Assembly (NCBI GenBank): GCA_021234155.1
Contig: JAJEKV010000114.1
Location: 286,620 to 350,619, forward strand
Direction of reading: 5' to 3'
DNA from: Isoetes taiwanensis
Lineage: Eukaryota; Streptophyta; Lycopodiopsida; Isoetales; Isoetaceae
Length of the DNA stretch: 64,000 nt
Below the pieces are notes generated by a model. It worked only from the letters and a program-made list of their open reading frames with translations, had not been told where the DNA came from and did no database searches. Shown here in pieces: positions 22,392 through 35,009 of the stretch (position 1 is the stretch's first letter; every line of letters starts with the position of its first letter). A program made the translations under genes and the position numbers.

Positions 22392-23935
22392 CTTTCCCTT
22401 AGACCTTATGAAGATTTCCTTAGATTCCCCTATATTGTAAGAGATTCCCTTAGACTTGTAAATATTTTTCTAGATTCTCTTACATTTTATGAGATTTTCT
22501 TAGATTCTCATAGATTCCTTTACATTCTAGAACATTCTAGGACTTTCTGGAACATTCTGAAACTTTCAAACATCCTAGAACTTTCTGGAAGTATTTCCCT
22601 AGATTCCCTTACATTCTCGTAGATTCCCCTACATATAAGAACAATTTGGAACTTTTTGGAAGGATTCTCTTAGAGGGTAAAAGCATGTTAGGGTGTCCCT
22701 TAAAAAGTATTATTTAGTGACAAAAAAAGTACCTAAAAAGGTACCCAGGACTGGGTACTGGGTACCTGTGTAATATCCCAATAAAAGGTACATTCTAGAA
22801 CTTTTATATATATTTTGGTCTCCGATAGCATTATCTTTATCTTAACTTTGAATATTAATGCGTCCTTGACTTTTATTTTGGATATTTGTACTAGTTTTAA
22901 TGAAAATAAAAATGAGAAAGTACCCAGTTCTGAAGTACCTAGTGTATGTACTTTTGCAGGTTCCAAAAGTGGTACACCCTAACATGCTTTTACCCTAGAT
23001 TCCCCTAGATTCTCTTATATTCTAAAATTTTCTAGAATATTCTGGAACTTTCTAGAACATTCTAGAAGATACTACGTTTTTCGTCGTATTGTTCCAGCTT
23101 TAGCATTTTAGCATGTTCTTATGGTGCAAGTTCCTATCGTGCCCTACATTGTAAAGAAGCTCTTGGGAATACTCTAGATTTATAGATTCTCTAAGATTCT
23201 ATCAAGGTTCTCTTAGAGGTTTCATGAAGATTCCTCTAAATTTTATAAGACTCCATGAGATTCCCTTAGATTTTATAACGTTCCTTGCATTCTATGAAGA
23301 TTCCGTCTAGATTCCATTAGATTTCCCTAGATTCTCCAAGGTTCTATAAAGATCCCCTTAGATTCCCTTAGATCCCTTTAGATTTTATGAGATTGCCCTA
23401 GGTTATATGAGATTCAAAGAGATTCTATAAAGATTTCTCTAGATACTCTAAGGTTTCATCAAGATTTTCTTAGATTCCCTTAGATATTATGAAGATTCCC
23501 TTAGATTCCCCTAGATTTAAGAGATTCCCTTAGACTTGTAAATATTTTCCTAGATTCTCTTACATTTTATGAGATTTCCTTAGATTCCCTTAAATTCTCC
23601 GAGATTCCTGTACATTCTAGAACTTTCTAGAACATTCGAGGACTTTCTAGAACATTCTGAAACTTTCAAAACATCCACGAACTTTCTAGAAGTATTTCCC
23701 TATTCCGTTACATTCCCGAAGATTCCCCTACATTCTAGAACATTCTAGAACTTATTAGAACAATTTGGAACTTTTTGGAAGGATTCTCTTAGATTCCCCC
23801 TAGATTCTCTTATATTCCAAAACTTTTTAGAATTTTGGGGCTTTCCAGAACACTCTAGAAGGTTTTAGAACTTTCTAGAGCCTCTAGAACATTCTAGAAC
23901 TTTCTCGAACTATCTAGAATGTTATACTCTATTTT
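22392..23935. repeat. AT-rich tandem and higher-order repeat array
   Basis: Two interlaced units make up the array: GATTCCCTTA-type words about every 11-12 bases and TTCTAGAACATTCTAGAA-type words. A longer stretch at about 22396-22675 recurs at 23476-23790 with the same order of sub-blocks (both contain GAGATTCCCTTAGACTTG, at 22441 and 23521), giving a higher-order period of 1080 bp including the MITE. The TTCnnGAAnnTTC pattern is that of heat-shock-factor binding sites, though it may be only a consequence of the repeat unit. The array truncates the CCT6 fragment on its left. Confidence 0.85.
22675..22995. mobile_element. 321-bp MITE with perfect 22-bp TIRs, related to element A
   Basis: The left end, GGGTAAAAGCATGTTAGGG plus TGT, is exactly complementary to the right end at 22974-22995. 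TAGA flanks both sides (22671-22674 and 22996-22999). The second copy of the host repeat at 23781-23800 shows the same sequence with one TAGA and no insertion, so the element and its 4-bp duplication are defined by an empty site. The TIR shares GGGTA, GCATG and AGGG in register with the ends of element A (GGGTAGAAGCATGAAAGGG). The interior holds inverted GGTACC words and no coding frame. Confidence 0.9.
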
Positions 23936-24083
23936 ATCTTAATTACCCTTAAGTATACTTGAAACATACAAAATAAATTGAATTAATGCTTGATCTAGTG
24001 CTTAGATTGAAGGGTTGAGGGATTAATGACTAGGGTTCCAATCCCCCACACAACGTAAAAATTTTAAAAGCCTCTCCTTAAGA

Positions 24084-24510
24084 GACGAGCATTCAACATG
24101 AGCCTTAGGATCTTAGACCCGATCAAGGATCGAGATCTCACCACATGACAATAATGAAAGCAATATGAGCCGTAGGATCTATTACATATAATTCCCAAAG
24201 CCATGTGGACCGTATAATATGTCCCCAAGCAACATGAGCCGTAGGATCTCAGACCGACGATCAGGATCAAGAACAACCTGGACCGTATGATCTATTATAT
24301 GTAATTCCCAAAGCCATGTGGACCGTATGATATGTCCCCAAGCAACGTGAGCCGTAGGATCTTGGACCGACGATCAGGATCAAATCAACCTGGACCGTAG
24401 GATCGTCTATATAGAATCTATATAGAAACTCCCAAGCCATCTGGGCCGTAGGACACGTCCCAAGACACGTGAGCCGTAGGATCTCGGATGGACGGTCGGA
24501 TAAGCGCGAC
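24084..24510. repeat. 112-bp tandem repeat, about 3.7 copies
   Basis: Units begin near 24176, 24289 and 24401, with partial units on both sides. Each unit contains GAGCCGTAGGATCT, CCAAAGCCATGTGGACCGTA and ATGTCCCCAAGCAAC. The period is 112-113 bp. No coding frame is supported; short frames here are repeat shadows. Confidence 0.9.
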
Positions 24511-24786
24511 AAACATAAGAACATATATATGTTAGATAGATAGATATATTGATAAACTCTAATAGTTCAGCATGCACAAAAAACAGTTTTTTTTAATAAA
24601 CCTTTTTTTCCCAACAAGAAAAAATTATAAAAACTATTTGCCAAAATATGCACTCCAATTGGGTAAAATTAAGAACAGACCATCTTGAGAGTTGGTTATG
24701 CACCAGAATAATGGTTAGATATATGTAACTAGGTGAATGAACTTAAAGATGAATAATCCATATCGCATGCCTAACTGTAAAGCTTG

Positions 24787-24894
24787 TTTGGAGTTTCAAT
24801 GTATCAATGGACATCCAACATAGAAGTTTTTCTCATTACCTTTGGAGTTTTAATGTATCAATGGACATCCAACATAGAAGTTTTTCTCATTTCC
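24787..24894. repeat. 54-bp direct tandem duplication
   Basis: Copies at 24787-24840 and 24841-24894 differ at only two or three bases; both contain CAATGGACATCCAACATAG. Confidence 0.9.
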
Positions 24895-25877
24895 TGATGA
24901 TTTACTTGGACATGTGTTGACATCTGGCGATGTCCAAAGGGGCACATGTTATCAAAGACCATAAAACAACTTCCAGTAAAATTAAAACAAATTTCAACCA
25001 TGTGTATTTTTTACCTTGGTCTCAATGCCTCTCTTCCATGTCGCACATGGTGCACAACAAAAGCTTTGTACTATTTAATCAAAGGGTTGATTAATTTGCA
25101 TCTGTGGTGCCCATGTAGAGTACAATGATTGTCAACTATAGCATATAAGAAATGCAATCAAACATGTTTAGCATATATGAAATGCAATCAAACATGTTTA
25201 ACATCTTGACACAATTCTCCCGCCATTTAACAAAATATGTAATCAGCTATTTTTTGTCCTCGTGTTTGAATATAAATCAGCATTGTCTAGCTAGATGATT
25301 ATTAAATTGCACTTGTTGTGGTGCCCATATATGAATTAGAATATATGAAACGCAATCCAGCACGTTTAACATCTTCATATATGCACTTATAATGCTAATA
25401 CTTTTGTAATCAACTATCTTTTGCTCTATGTTTTTACCCCCTAATATAGATCAACATTACTAAATGTATCTTATTCGTTCCTTGTCAAAGATTAAACCCG
25501 TAATCTAAAAATTTGAAAAAGCAGAAGAGCATTGAGGATCAATGTAGAAAAGCGGGCATACAGCGTGGAAGTTGCAAAGTGGTTTCCTTTATATTATGCT
25601 GTGTTGAAGATACATAATTCACTACAAAGTTGTGAATTACTGTCCAGCATTTTATTACCTTTTGCTCCAGAGTCTTGAGGGACATAAGTTTTTAGGCATG
25701 GATGTTAGGTTCTCGAATGGAGCACCTGTGCAAATGATCCAGAAGGATATGCAAGTTCAAGAGCAGGATCAGGATGTATTTCTATGTTCGCTCAGCTTCA
25801 TCTTCTTCGTAAATAGTATCCATTATCAATATGTACATGTAAATGTGCCTACCATGATGTAGGAATGCAGCGGAAAA
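24895..25877. other. Intergenic AT-rich DNA with small duplications
   Basis: A phrase with GAAATGCAATCAAACATG occurs twice at about 25139-25200 and degenerately near 25340. A plus-strand piece around 25670-25770 follows an AG and encodes SLEGHKFLGMDVRFSNGAP. It could be a stray exon but I do not recognise it. Otherwise nothing is seen. Confidence 0.4.
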
Positions 25878-28155
25878 CTAGCAAACTAATCTCCTTACCA
25901 ACTTGTCATGTTTGGCCATATTTGACTTCATGGTTTTGCATAGCTTCTCAAGTTCAACTACTCTGTTTTGCATTTTGTGAAGATCAGATTTTAACTCCTG
26001 ATTTTGGCGTATAACATTTTCGTATTCCGTAGGTAGAGACTGCTTCAGAAACTGCAGATTGCTTTTCTTTGGAGATAATAAATTTCCATCCCCTTCTTTC
26101 AAAAAACACTCCCCTACAGTAGATCTGAGCTTAGATTGCTGTAATAAGATCACTTCTAAAGCCATCTTGGGGGGCAGCCTAGGATTCTTTGCAACATGCT
26201 TACAAGACTCAAAAGTTAGTCTTTGATAGCTCATTGCTTTGCAAAGTTCCACTGTTTCAGCTTCTGTAATCTTTGGGTGTGCCTAACAAAAAAAGAAAAC
26301 ATATGAAATCAGTAGCTAGAGATGTGCAAGTCAGAACTATTTGTAATGCGCATATTCAAGAAGAGTAGAAATTAAGGAAAACTACAGATCATTTATCCAA
26401 TGCAGATATATCAATAAGATTCCCATACCTCAAGATATATATCAATTGCTCTGTAAAGTCCATCATGAGTTGGCCTCGCAAACACCGGTAATGCCTGGGT
26501 AAGCTTTTGAAACTTGTGCAGCTTTAAGTTATGATCAGGTGCAATTTCTGCAAGATATTTATCAATTAGGTCCCCCACTTTGGTTATAGCAGATTCTGAA
26601 GCCGTTGCAGGAGAATCTAAGGCAGCAATTTCTTCATGGGCATCCTTCGTGGCTTCTGATTGCTCTTTCAAGAAAATTCCCACCAGCCTTATGACCAGAT
26701 CAACATCATAAAGAGACCCGCCTCGTGGGGGATGCACAGGAACAAGAATATTGTCTAAGGTGGCCATGTCTAACTGTGATCCAATCATTATTTCAAGCTG
26801 CTTCTTACATGTTTTGCCAGCATTTAGCACGATCGCTACCCTATACATGCTGAACAAAAATCTGCATGAGATTGAACTGCGTTCAAGTCCATACAGTAAA
26901 GCTACTACTGCCTCCAAGACTTCCTTCTGAACCTTCTCAGTGTAGCTATGCAAAATTTCTTCATCAACATTGCCCTTCTTTTTGGAACATACCCAGCTAT
27001 ATCCAAGCATTGGCAATGAGGACCTTAGATAATGGAGTAAGAACTTGGCAAGGACCTTGTTGTCCACATTATTTGACATTAGAGACTTTACAACTTTCTC
27101 CATTAGATAGATAGAAAGGCTTGAAATATCTGTGAACCACCACGTTCTAGAAAGCATCCTTGATGATATTTGTGAAACAGAAGATGGCCTTCTGGAACTC
27201 ATGAACCTATTGGCACTAGAATCAGGGGAGGAAGAGAAGGGACTTAAATCTGCTAAGCTAAGATATACTTTCAGGCTATTGCATCTGCACATCTCTGGAC
27301 AATCTGTGTTTTCTCTGCAAGTGAAAGAACTTCCTCACATCCCCTCAAAACAGTAAGAACATCTTCCCAGCCCCATTGTGTAATATTTTTCAAATAAAGC
27401 TCAGTCATCCGAATCAAGTTGTTTGAAGAATAGTGCTCATTCATCTCCAGAAACTCAGCAACACATCTTAACTTAGAAATATTGTATGGAGTTAAAGTAA
27501 TGCTTCCACCAGTATAACAAAACCGTGCTGCTAGCTCAAAAGCTTCAGCACCACCAGGAAAATCTTGCAACAATATCCGAACCTGACCTGTTTTTCTTGT
27601 AGTTCTCTTAAATATCTTAAAAATCCGGCCACAATACGTGATCAGGTCCCTCTGTAACAAACAAGCAGGGTTACCCAAGAGTCAGCACACAGAGCAGTGT
27701 AGGATCTAAAGCTGAAAATTGTCTAAGCCTTCACCTCTGCATGAAATTTCTCACTCCTCTACTCATTTAAGATTAATTAAATTTGTGATCTCATGCAATA
27801 AAAGCGAGGATCATGGGCACTAGATAATTTATTTCGATATTGTTCTGGAACATGGATTGAAATTTCAAAGCAAAACCATTTGAACGGTTAGAAAAGCACC
27901 TGTCGCAAGAAGAACGTGTATTGACCATTTACTTCCACTTCCAAGTCGCATGAAGAGCGAACACGAGAGGATGGTGAGACAGACTCTGTAAAACAAATGC
28001 ATCAAAGGCATGAATTATGTCAAGGCATGGATCAAATTGCATGTTGCATTGCTTGTAAGATAGTGCTTGGCCAGAAGGAAAAAATCTAAAATAAATGCTA
28101 TTTTCTGACGAACTTCCACACCTTCTGAAGCGCTTCCCGAAGTGCTAAGATCCAT
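25878..28155 (-). CDS. BTB/POZ and NPH3 domain protein, four exons, one apparent frameshift
   Basis: Exons are 28155-28122, 27985-27900, 27651-26429 and 26282-25878; phases agree at every junction. MDLSTSGSASE joins ESVSPSSRVRSS, then the BTB core CDLEVEVNGQYTFFLRQRDL, FPGGAEAFELAARFCY and ISKLRCVAEFLEMNE (about residues 25-120). The NPH3 region follows: SRTWWFTDISSLSIYLMEKV, CKKQLEIMIGSQLDMATLDN, SLYDVDLVIRLVGIFL, PTHDGLYRAIDIYLEAHPKI, CKHVAKNPRLPPKMALEV. A coiled coil near the C-terminus reads NQELKSDLHKMQNRVVELEK. Length is about 580 residues, normal for the family. Such proteins are plasma-membrane or CUL3-adaptor factors in phototropin and auxin signalling; this one recalls the At3g22104/At3g50840 group. 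One base seems missing near 27287, between RCADAIA and VYLSLADLSP. A strong donor (TTG|GTAAGG at 25899) means a further 3' exon is possible. Confidence 0.88.
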
Positions 28156-29010
28156 TCTTTCTCTGATTTGTAGAATTTAATTATGCCCCGGACCTCTGTT
28201 GAGCATCTGATACCGAGGAAAAAAATTTGTTGTGGTGCAAAAGATATGCAGCAGAACCGATCCCCAAAGCATGTTCCAATCTTCTCATCACTACCCACGT
28301 TGAGTCTATAAAGGCGTTGAAAAATGGATAATAATTACATGCCGCAGAAAAACCCACTGAGATTGAGGAAGATCGGAAAGGCTCTATGAGTAGGAATTCC
28401 AGAAGGATAAAAATACAGCAGAGCTTCTGTGAAGGGAAAAGAAAAAAACGCTATATATCCAAGTTAAGATAATTCCCGACACTGCTACACCATCATTTCC
28501 ATTCCGAAAAGAGCAAAACAGCAGATTAAAATCTGCTTGATCAGATTGGGAACAAGAAAAAAGCTCCAAAATCTCTCGTGGGCAAGAAACAGGGTTAGAA
28601 TTAGGAGGATTTGTGATGGAGTTGCTTCGTTTCAAGTTTCCAAAAAGCAAAGAATAGTGGGTATTTGTCTGAAGGAAGGAAAAAGAGGTACCCAGTTCCG
28701 GCAAGATGAGGCAAAGGAAGGAAGCGTCGGATCGATCCAATTCTTAGAAGCAAAAGACGATATATGGAGGAGAAGGATGCGATAAAAAGGGAAGCAAATG
28801 CGCCAAAAGTGGAATGGCGCCAAATCTAGAGGTCCAGCTAAATGCGGATGAATTCATGGCTGAAAAACGGACGGGCGGGATGCGACGTATAAATACGAAG
28901 GAGGGATCGAGACCGTCTAAGGGAGGCCGACAGGGGACGAGGTTAGACCGAGTACTAGGGTTAGGTACAGTACCAACATTTAGCTCGGCGAGAAAAGCTG
29001 GCCGTTAGGG
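28156..29010 (-). promoter_or_regulatory. Probable 5' region of the NPH3-family gene
   Basis: No coding exon was found upstream of 28155 on the minus strand. Minus-strand sequence from about 28870 to 28380 is pyrimidine-rich and leader-like. CGTATTTATACG at 28886-28897 (minus) is a TATA-like box about 730 bp upstream of the start codon and would imply a long 5' leader or leader intron. The motif is nearly palindromic, so it could equally serve the plus strand. Confidence 0.3.
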
Positions 29011-31343
29011 ACAGCGATGCAGCTAACTATGGAATGTCTGGGGACTTTCCCATATAACAGACTGTTAAGGGGTGCACGTGACAGGAATGGCTCCTTGTTA
29101 CTGGCCCTTCCATTTTTAGTTTGCTCCCTTTTTTTTTTTTTGGATGAAATTTTCCCATTTGTTTTGCCTTTTGCATTCTTAAATGCTTGGTTTTGAAATA
29201 TTCATGTGTTCCCCTATGTCCCATGTGTTGCCCCATGTAACCTTAAACTGGCACACCATGTGTGTTGCCAACCCCCACTGCATCTTCTCCAAGCTCCTCC
29301 ACTAGCTTGTCATAGTCATACCAATATAGCTTCTCTGAGAAATCTTGCCTCGGACTTGTAACATATTTCACCCGTTGAGTTGTCACAATTACAGCCTCTG
29401 CCTCTACGAAACTCTCACATCAAACTAATATGCAAGCTTCCAACGGGCAACACCACAAATGTCATATGCCCCACTTGTGACAACTATCACCTCTTCTATG
29501 AAGGTGCAGTATACCAAGATAGTACAGATGAAGCACATGCTATTATTACAGTTCCTGATCCACCCAAAACTTCAGAGCTCTTATATTCTTGTATTCAACA
29601 AGTACTTCTATTCAACAGCACTTTTAAGCTCAGAGCTCTTATATCGAACTAGCCACACAACAAGTACTTGTATTCAACAGCACTTTAAGTTCCATGTATC
29701 CGTGATTCAACTTAATCAACTTAAATGTGCATTGTCTCATCCACAAAAAAATGTGCACCTTGTGACCTTGAATGAGCACTGTGTCATGTTACACTCCACA
29801 AAATGATATGCACCTTGAATGTGCACTGTGTCATGTTGATATACAAAGTTTTACCAGCATTGCGCGTTGTCTTAGCATTATTTCAACTAGCTACAACACC
29901 CTGTCATCTCGTTCTCCACAAGCGGTATATGACATTTATTGTATGGTCAGCGATTTCGTGCCTGCAACGGTACGAATAGACTATTGCATGAATTCAACTA
30001 TACTTTAGTCTAACAATGCATCTTAAGCAATCTTTGTTACCCATAAGGATGCGAAAGCCATGTGTAACATTAATGTTTATTAGATCAAGATCGAAAAATT
30101 GTTGTATAATCAAGGATGAGATCCTTGTCTATATGGTTTCTATTATTCATTAATAAGCACAAAGTGAATCGATGTTTCTTATCCAAAGCATATGCCTTAA
30201 GGTCAACATCCTTCATTGAAGTTATGTTATAAATATAGCATGTTTCTCGATGAGATTTCCCTCCACTAAATGTGGATTATCACAACAAAGTTCAAGCAAG
30301 TTTTCTTTCATTTAATATGTGGTGTCAACATCTTAATGCAAATTGTATTTGTAATAGTAAATGTGGATTATAAGAAAGGTTTTAATTCATTTAGCTAGCA
30401 TGTAGTTTTTCTCATTTAGTAAGTAATGTCAACATCTTAGTGACAAATTTTAGAGATCTGGCAGCAAAACATGGCATTCCTAAGTTTCACCTAAAACATA
30501 ATAAAGGCTTGAATGCCTGAAGGTTATAAGTAATAGTCTTTTCATGTAAATTAGCTGCTAAATGTACCTCTGCTGATAATAATGTGGACAACCAATTGTC
30601 CTTGTAAATTCAACAAAAATGTTAGGCTTGAGCGATTATGAGTCCATTTCTCGGATTCAAACCTAGTTACTTATAATATCAAGAAATAGACCATGACTAT
30701 TAAGGACACATAGCCATAATAATCAACTAGCATTTTGGCATAAGTTGAGTTCACCCCTCAGCAAGTCAGTCAAATCTAAGTTGGCAAGTCAATCAAATCT
30801 ACTTTGTAAAAGAATGAATAAAGGCCTCAAAAAAGTGTAATGATATGGAAACTATTGACATAAGACCCAGCCATCATGAAGGAATATAGCACATTGAAGA
30901 GTGTGAACGAAAGAAAGCTTCTCATTTTTGGGCAACCTTTAAAAACCTGTTACAAGTTGACGACAATAACAAAATAACCAAAAAGAACCACAATCATGAG
31001 GCAAAGGGGATCTGTTACAAGTTGACCTGGAATAACAAAAAGGAAGCCAAAAAGAAAACGGCAATCATAGCATTCATCAGCTCTGCAAAAGCAGGGAATT
31101 AAAATAGCATGTGAAAGTATAAGAAGTTTAAAATAATGCATGAGGGTCTCAGTCATCTGTTGGATCTGCTGTTACGAATTCGCGGGGATGACACAGATAA
31201 AATACTGAAGTACCAACAGCTTTTGAATACTGAATAAGAATATAGTATGCTAATAAGAGTTTGTTTGGAAAACAGATCGGTAACAGAATTAAAAAATAGC
31301 ATGCAAATAAAGGTCTGTTTGGGGAAAAGATCGGTACCGGACT
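29011..31343. other. Intergenic DNA without supported genes
   Basis: Contains local duplications at 29565-29690 (GTATTCAACAGCACTTT and CAGAGCTCTTATAT each twice) and 29750-29840 (CACTGTGTCATGTT twice). Open frames at 29380-30008 show no domain and carry these repeats. Confidence 0.5.
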
Positions 31344-34300
31344 ATGTAAAAGTGCATCTGGTCTGAAGCGTGCAGATTGGAGTGCTTGGAGCGATCGAAA
31401 TAAACTAAACTAGCATTTAAAATGCGGAGCAAAACAGATGGGATAAACAGATAAACGGCAGAGCTGAAGGAACAAAAAATTCGTGAAGCAGTACCTGATT
31501 TCCAAAACATGAGAAAAGCCTCGGCATTTGTTGTGACGGCGACCAGCATCTCGAGCTAAAACCTGCGCCTTCTGATAGCAACTCTAATCTAAAATAATAA
31601 CCTAATCCAAAATATTTGCCCTAAAATGTTAGGGTTTCAAATTGTGTCTCATGGTGTTTCTCAACATGCATAAAATGACAACCATAAAATGACAACCAAC
31701 TTGATACTTCCATTTCCCCCCTTGATCCCCCATTAGAACACTGCACAATCTCACATGGTTCCCACATGCTCCTCTCATGCACATATCAACTCATTTTGCT
31801 TCCTTCGCCTCCCAAGTGTATCCTATGCTTGTGCCAAACTCCTGGTCCGTTTCAATACATATATCAATTGCTTGCCTCGTCTTTTCTTACCTTTGTCGCC
31901 TCCCCTACTTTGAAGAAACAAGAGGATGTGGACTAAACTGAAGCATTTACAATAGGAATGGAAGCTTTCTTTCCTCTAAACAGTGGATCAGAAGCATCTG
32001 CTCGCAACATGGAAGCTGTATCTTTCTTTCTAGAAGTAAAAGAATCCTTTCTTGGGCCTTGCATGCATTTGTTTTTCTATGTAGCTTTGTCGGTGAGAAG
32101 GTCGTGATTTGGTTGTATTCTAATGTTCTGCGTACTCTATGTTTGTTTCCTGCTTCTCATTGTTTCTTTTTTCCAATTAAAAATGGAAAATATATGTTAC
32201 AAAAATAAGAGGGCAATAGTTATTATGGGGAAGAATTGACAACATAACAAACTTCAAGATTGTATAGTTGTTCAGCATCTATAAATATCATCGAAATGTC
32301 TTTTTAGAAGTATTAGGAAAGCTACTTATCATTTCATACACTTGATAAATATCCCTTGTGTTAAGAGACATACACGGAGGAGATATTTAAGAAACAACTT
32401 TAAATACAAGTTAATGAATAATGCTACTTTAAAGGGTTAGGCAAAGTAAAAGTATAAGATTTTACAATTTAAGAAGTAAAATGATATTTATCAAATATTG
32501 ACCAGATATAGAATCAACACTTAAAGTTACAGCTATGGAAATCAAACAAAAAGATGGTCTTATCATGCTAATTTTTTATAGTGCAATTGGCATCCTAGTA
32601 GGTTAATTATAATGCCTATTGAGCCGGAATTACCGCTCAGTCAAAATCGACTTGCCCTCCAATGGATCCTCTGCTAAGGGATTTAGATTGTAATCCATTC
32701 CACCACCGTAGAAGCCCAAGATTGTTATTTATTGTCACTACCTCCCTCAGACGGATTGGGTAATTTCCATGTCTGCTGTCTTCCCTTGGTTGTGGTGGCC
32801 GCCTCTCGGAATCCTCTCCCACAGAACTTGAGATAGGCTCAAACCGCATCAAAAAATTGGAGGCGTAAACAGTGTGTAAATTTGACTTGGATAGCCATCC
32901 AATCTAACTGGCAGGATTTGTGATCAAAGACAATCTTGGCCATCCGCCAGTGCAGTTTTGATATGCCGTAACCTCCTCATATACGCTTAGAATCTACTTC
33001 TTCAAATAGTGGTAGTCACGTCACCGTGGTAGTAGCTCGTCCCCGATAATTTAGCTCGATCGATAAAACCGTTCGTCATGATAACCTTGTTATGGGCATC
33101 CAAACCAAATTATAATATTGCATATGTCGTTAATCTTGATATGGGGCAAAAGTTTATGGCATGTCGATTAAAATGATAAACACCCCTACTTGCCCCCTTT
33201 ACATTAGATAAATGGCCTCATTTCCTCCAAGCTCGTTTATCCATGTGGCTCAAGATGGGTGTTTATCCCCTTCATCAAGTAAATTGAATTCAGAAAATAG
33301 ATAGCAATTTACCATCCCTGTAGGGCATGTGACAAATTTAATACCAAGACTTTGAATACAAGAATTACCAAACAGGTGGAAGATCAAGTATGTCTTAAAA
33401 ATTAACAGTAAGACTCTCACCTGACGAATTTGCGCTCTATTCTTCCCTTTCTAATAATAATAGCATACAACAAAATATACATAGCATCCAGCGGTCACAA
33501 GCATACTTTGAAATTAGCCATTAATAATAACCAGAGGAAAGTATCAATGATATCAGAAACGTTTAAATTTGATGTTCCACCCCTTATGCAGCGTGGCAGC
33601 GTACCTGTCAAATGCAACCAACTTCTAAAAATCAGTCGGTTTCTAGAATTCCAATGTAATACCTTCTGAATAGCAACTTTTGGTATCATCACAAATCTCA
33701 CACCACTCATCATGAAGGATAAAGAGGTAAGTATCATGATCACTGATTGCGACAGGCCTTGTAGTTTCTGCATTTAGTAATTGGATAGCACTGTCATTTT
33801 CCTTTCTTAATGTCATGTGCGCGGACTTCCCATCATCAAAGTTATTAAACTTTATCAGGCACGCACTTAAACCCTACAATTTTTCTACTTCAAGGTCTGT
33901 TGTTATAATATGGGGATTGCAATACATCATTAATTTTTTTTTTTGCTTTCTATAATCATCATTAACCTTTGATTCCACTTTTTTTTCCCACTTTTGAAGT
34001 CGACGCCCCATGCATTGGGCAAGTCTTCCAATTTTATTTACGTGCATTTTCTAATCTTTACCCTTTGATCTATCTCTATTCTATTCTACTCTATCCTTTA
34101 TATGTGCTTATATTGTTTTCATAAGTGTTTATTCTCAGATTGTATAGGTTTATATCTTGTATTGTATAGTTGCATACAAGTAGGTAATATGGAAACATTA
34201 TCTTAATAATCATAGTTTACCCTTTTCCAAATTGATTTCTATCATGCACAATGTACTCTTCATTTGAGATGGTCATTTCACTTTTAAAAATACTTCCATG

Positions 34301-35009
34301 TGACCTTGGCCTCCCACTTTTTTTCTTCTTTCAAGTATTAAAGTAAGTCTTGAGCATATAAAGTTGTGCCAATGCTAATCTAAACAAAGTGGTTATCTAC
34401 TATTTAAGCTACCTTTTGAAATTTTATCTTTCGCAATACTAAATTATATGCTTTGCCATCCAATGTGTATGTAAGTGTCACCAATTTGAACCGGAGAGGG
34501 AATGAAGGATGTTTCGAGGATACAAACGCATAGGAGAAGTCAATGTTTTGAGATATAAAATGCGTAGGAGAAGTCAAAACTTCCCTAATACTATTTGTAA
34601 ACATGCTCAAACCTTGGAGCTAGAAGGTTGCTTAAATGGTTATCTATTGAGTGGCACACGGTAGTGCCCTTTTTCCTTTCTTATTCATGCATACAAGGGA
34701 CCAACTTAAACAGCCAAGGGGGAGGTCTAACATCAAGATAGATGTCCAACTTAGTGTTCTGACTGCCGATGCCTTTGGCATTGAAGTACCGCTGAATGCA
34801 TGCTATTCCTTCTTCATTGCTTGTGCAAGCAAGGCAAACAAGGTCAACCTTCTATTCTTGCTTCGTAAAAGCATTAGCCCTGCACATGTAGTCACACTAC
34901 CACATTGTACAACATGAAAAGACAAAATGAAACATTGAAAAATAAGCTGGCATGCTGAAATTTTATATATTCAACTTGTTGAAAAATATTAGACAAAAAC
35001 AAACCTATA
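31344..35009. repeat. Left copy of a 3.7-kb tandem segmental duplication
   Basis: From AAAAGTGCATCTGGT near 31348 to CAAACC near 35005, blocks recur in the same order in 35010-43740. Matching pairs include 31600-31780 with 35250-35440 (CCCATTAGAACACTGCACAAT), 32180-32330 with 36825-36980, 33940-34040 with 42620-42720, and 34440-34660 with 43210-43420. Divergence is moderate, with many indels. Minus-strand pieces at 31549 (MLVAVTTNAEAFLMFWKSG) and about 33790-33660 (AISDHDTYLFILHDEWCE) could be exons of an unknown gene, but neither is confirmed. Confidence 0.7.

Noticed and set aside
28384-28823. Frames around the NPH3 gene start
   Set aside because: They lie in the probable leader region, have no domain, and are not needed once exon 28155-28122 is joined in phase.
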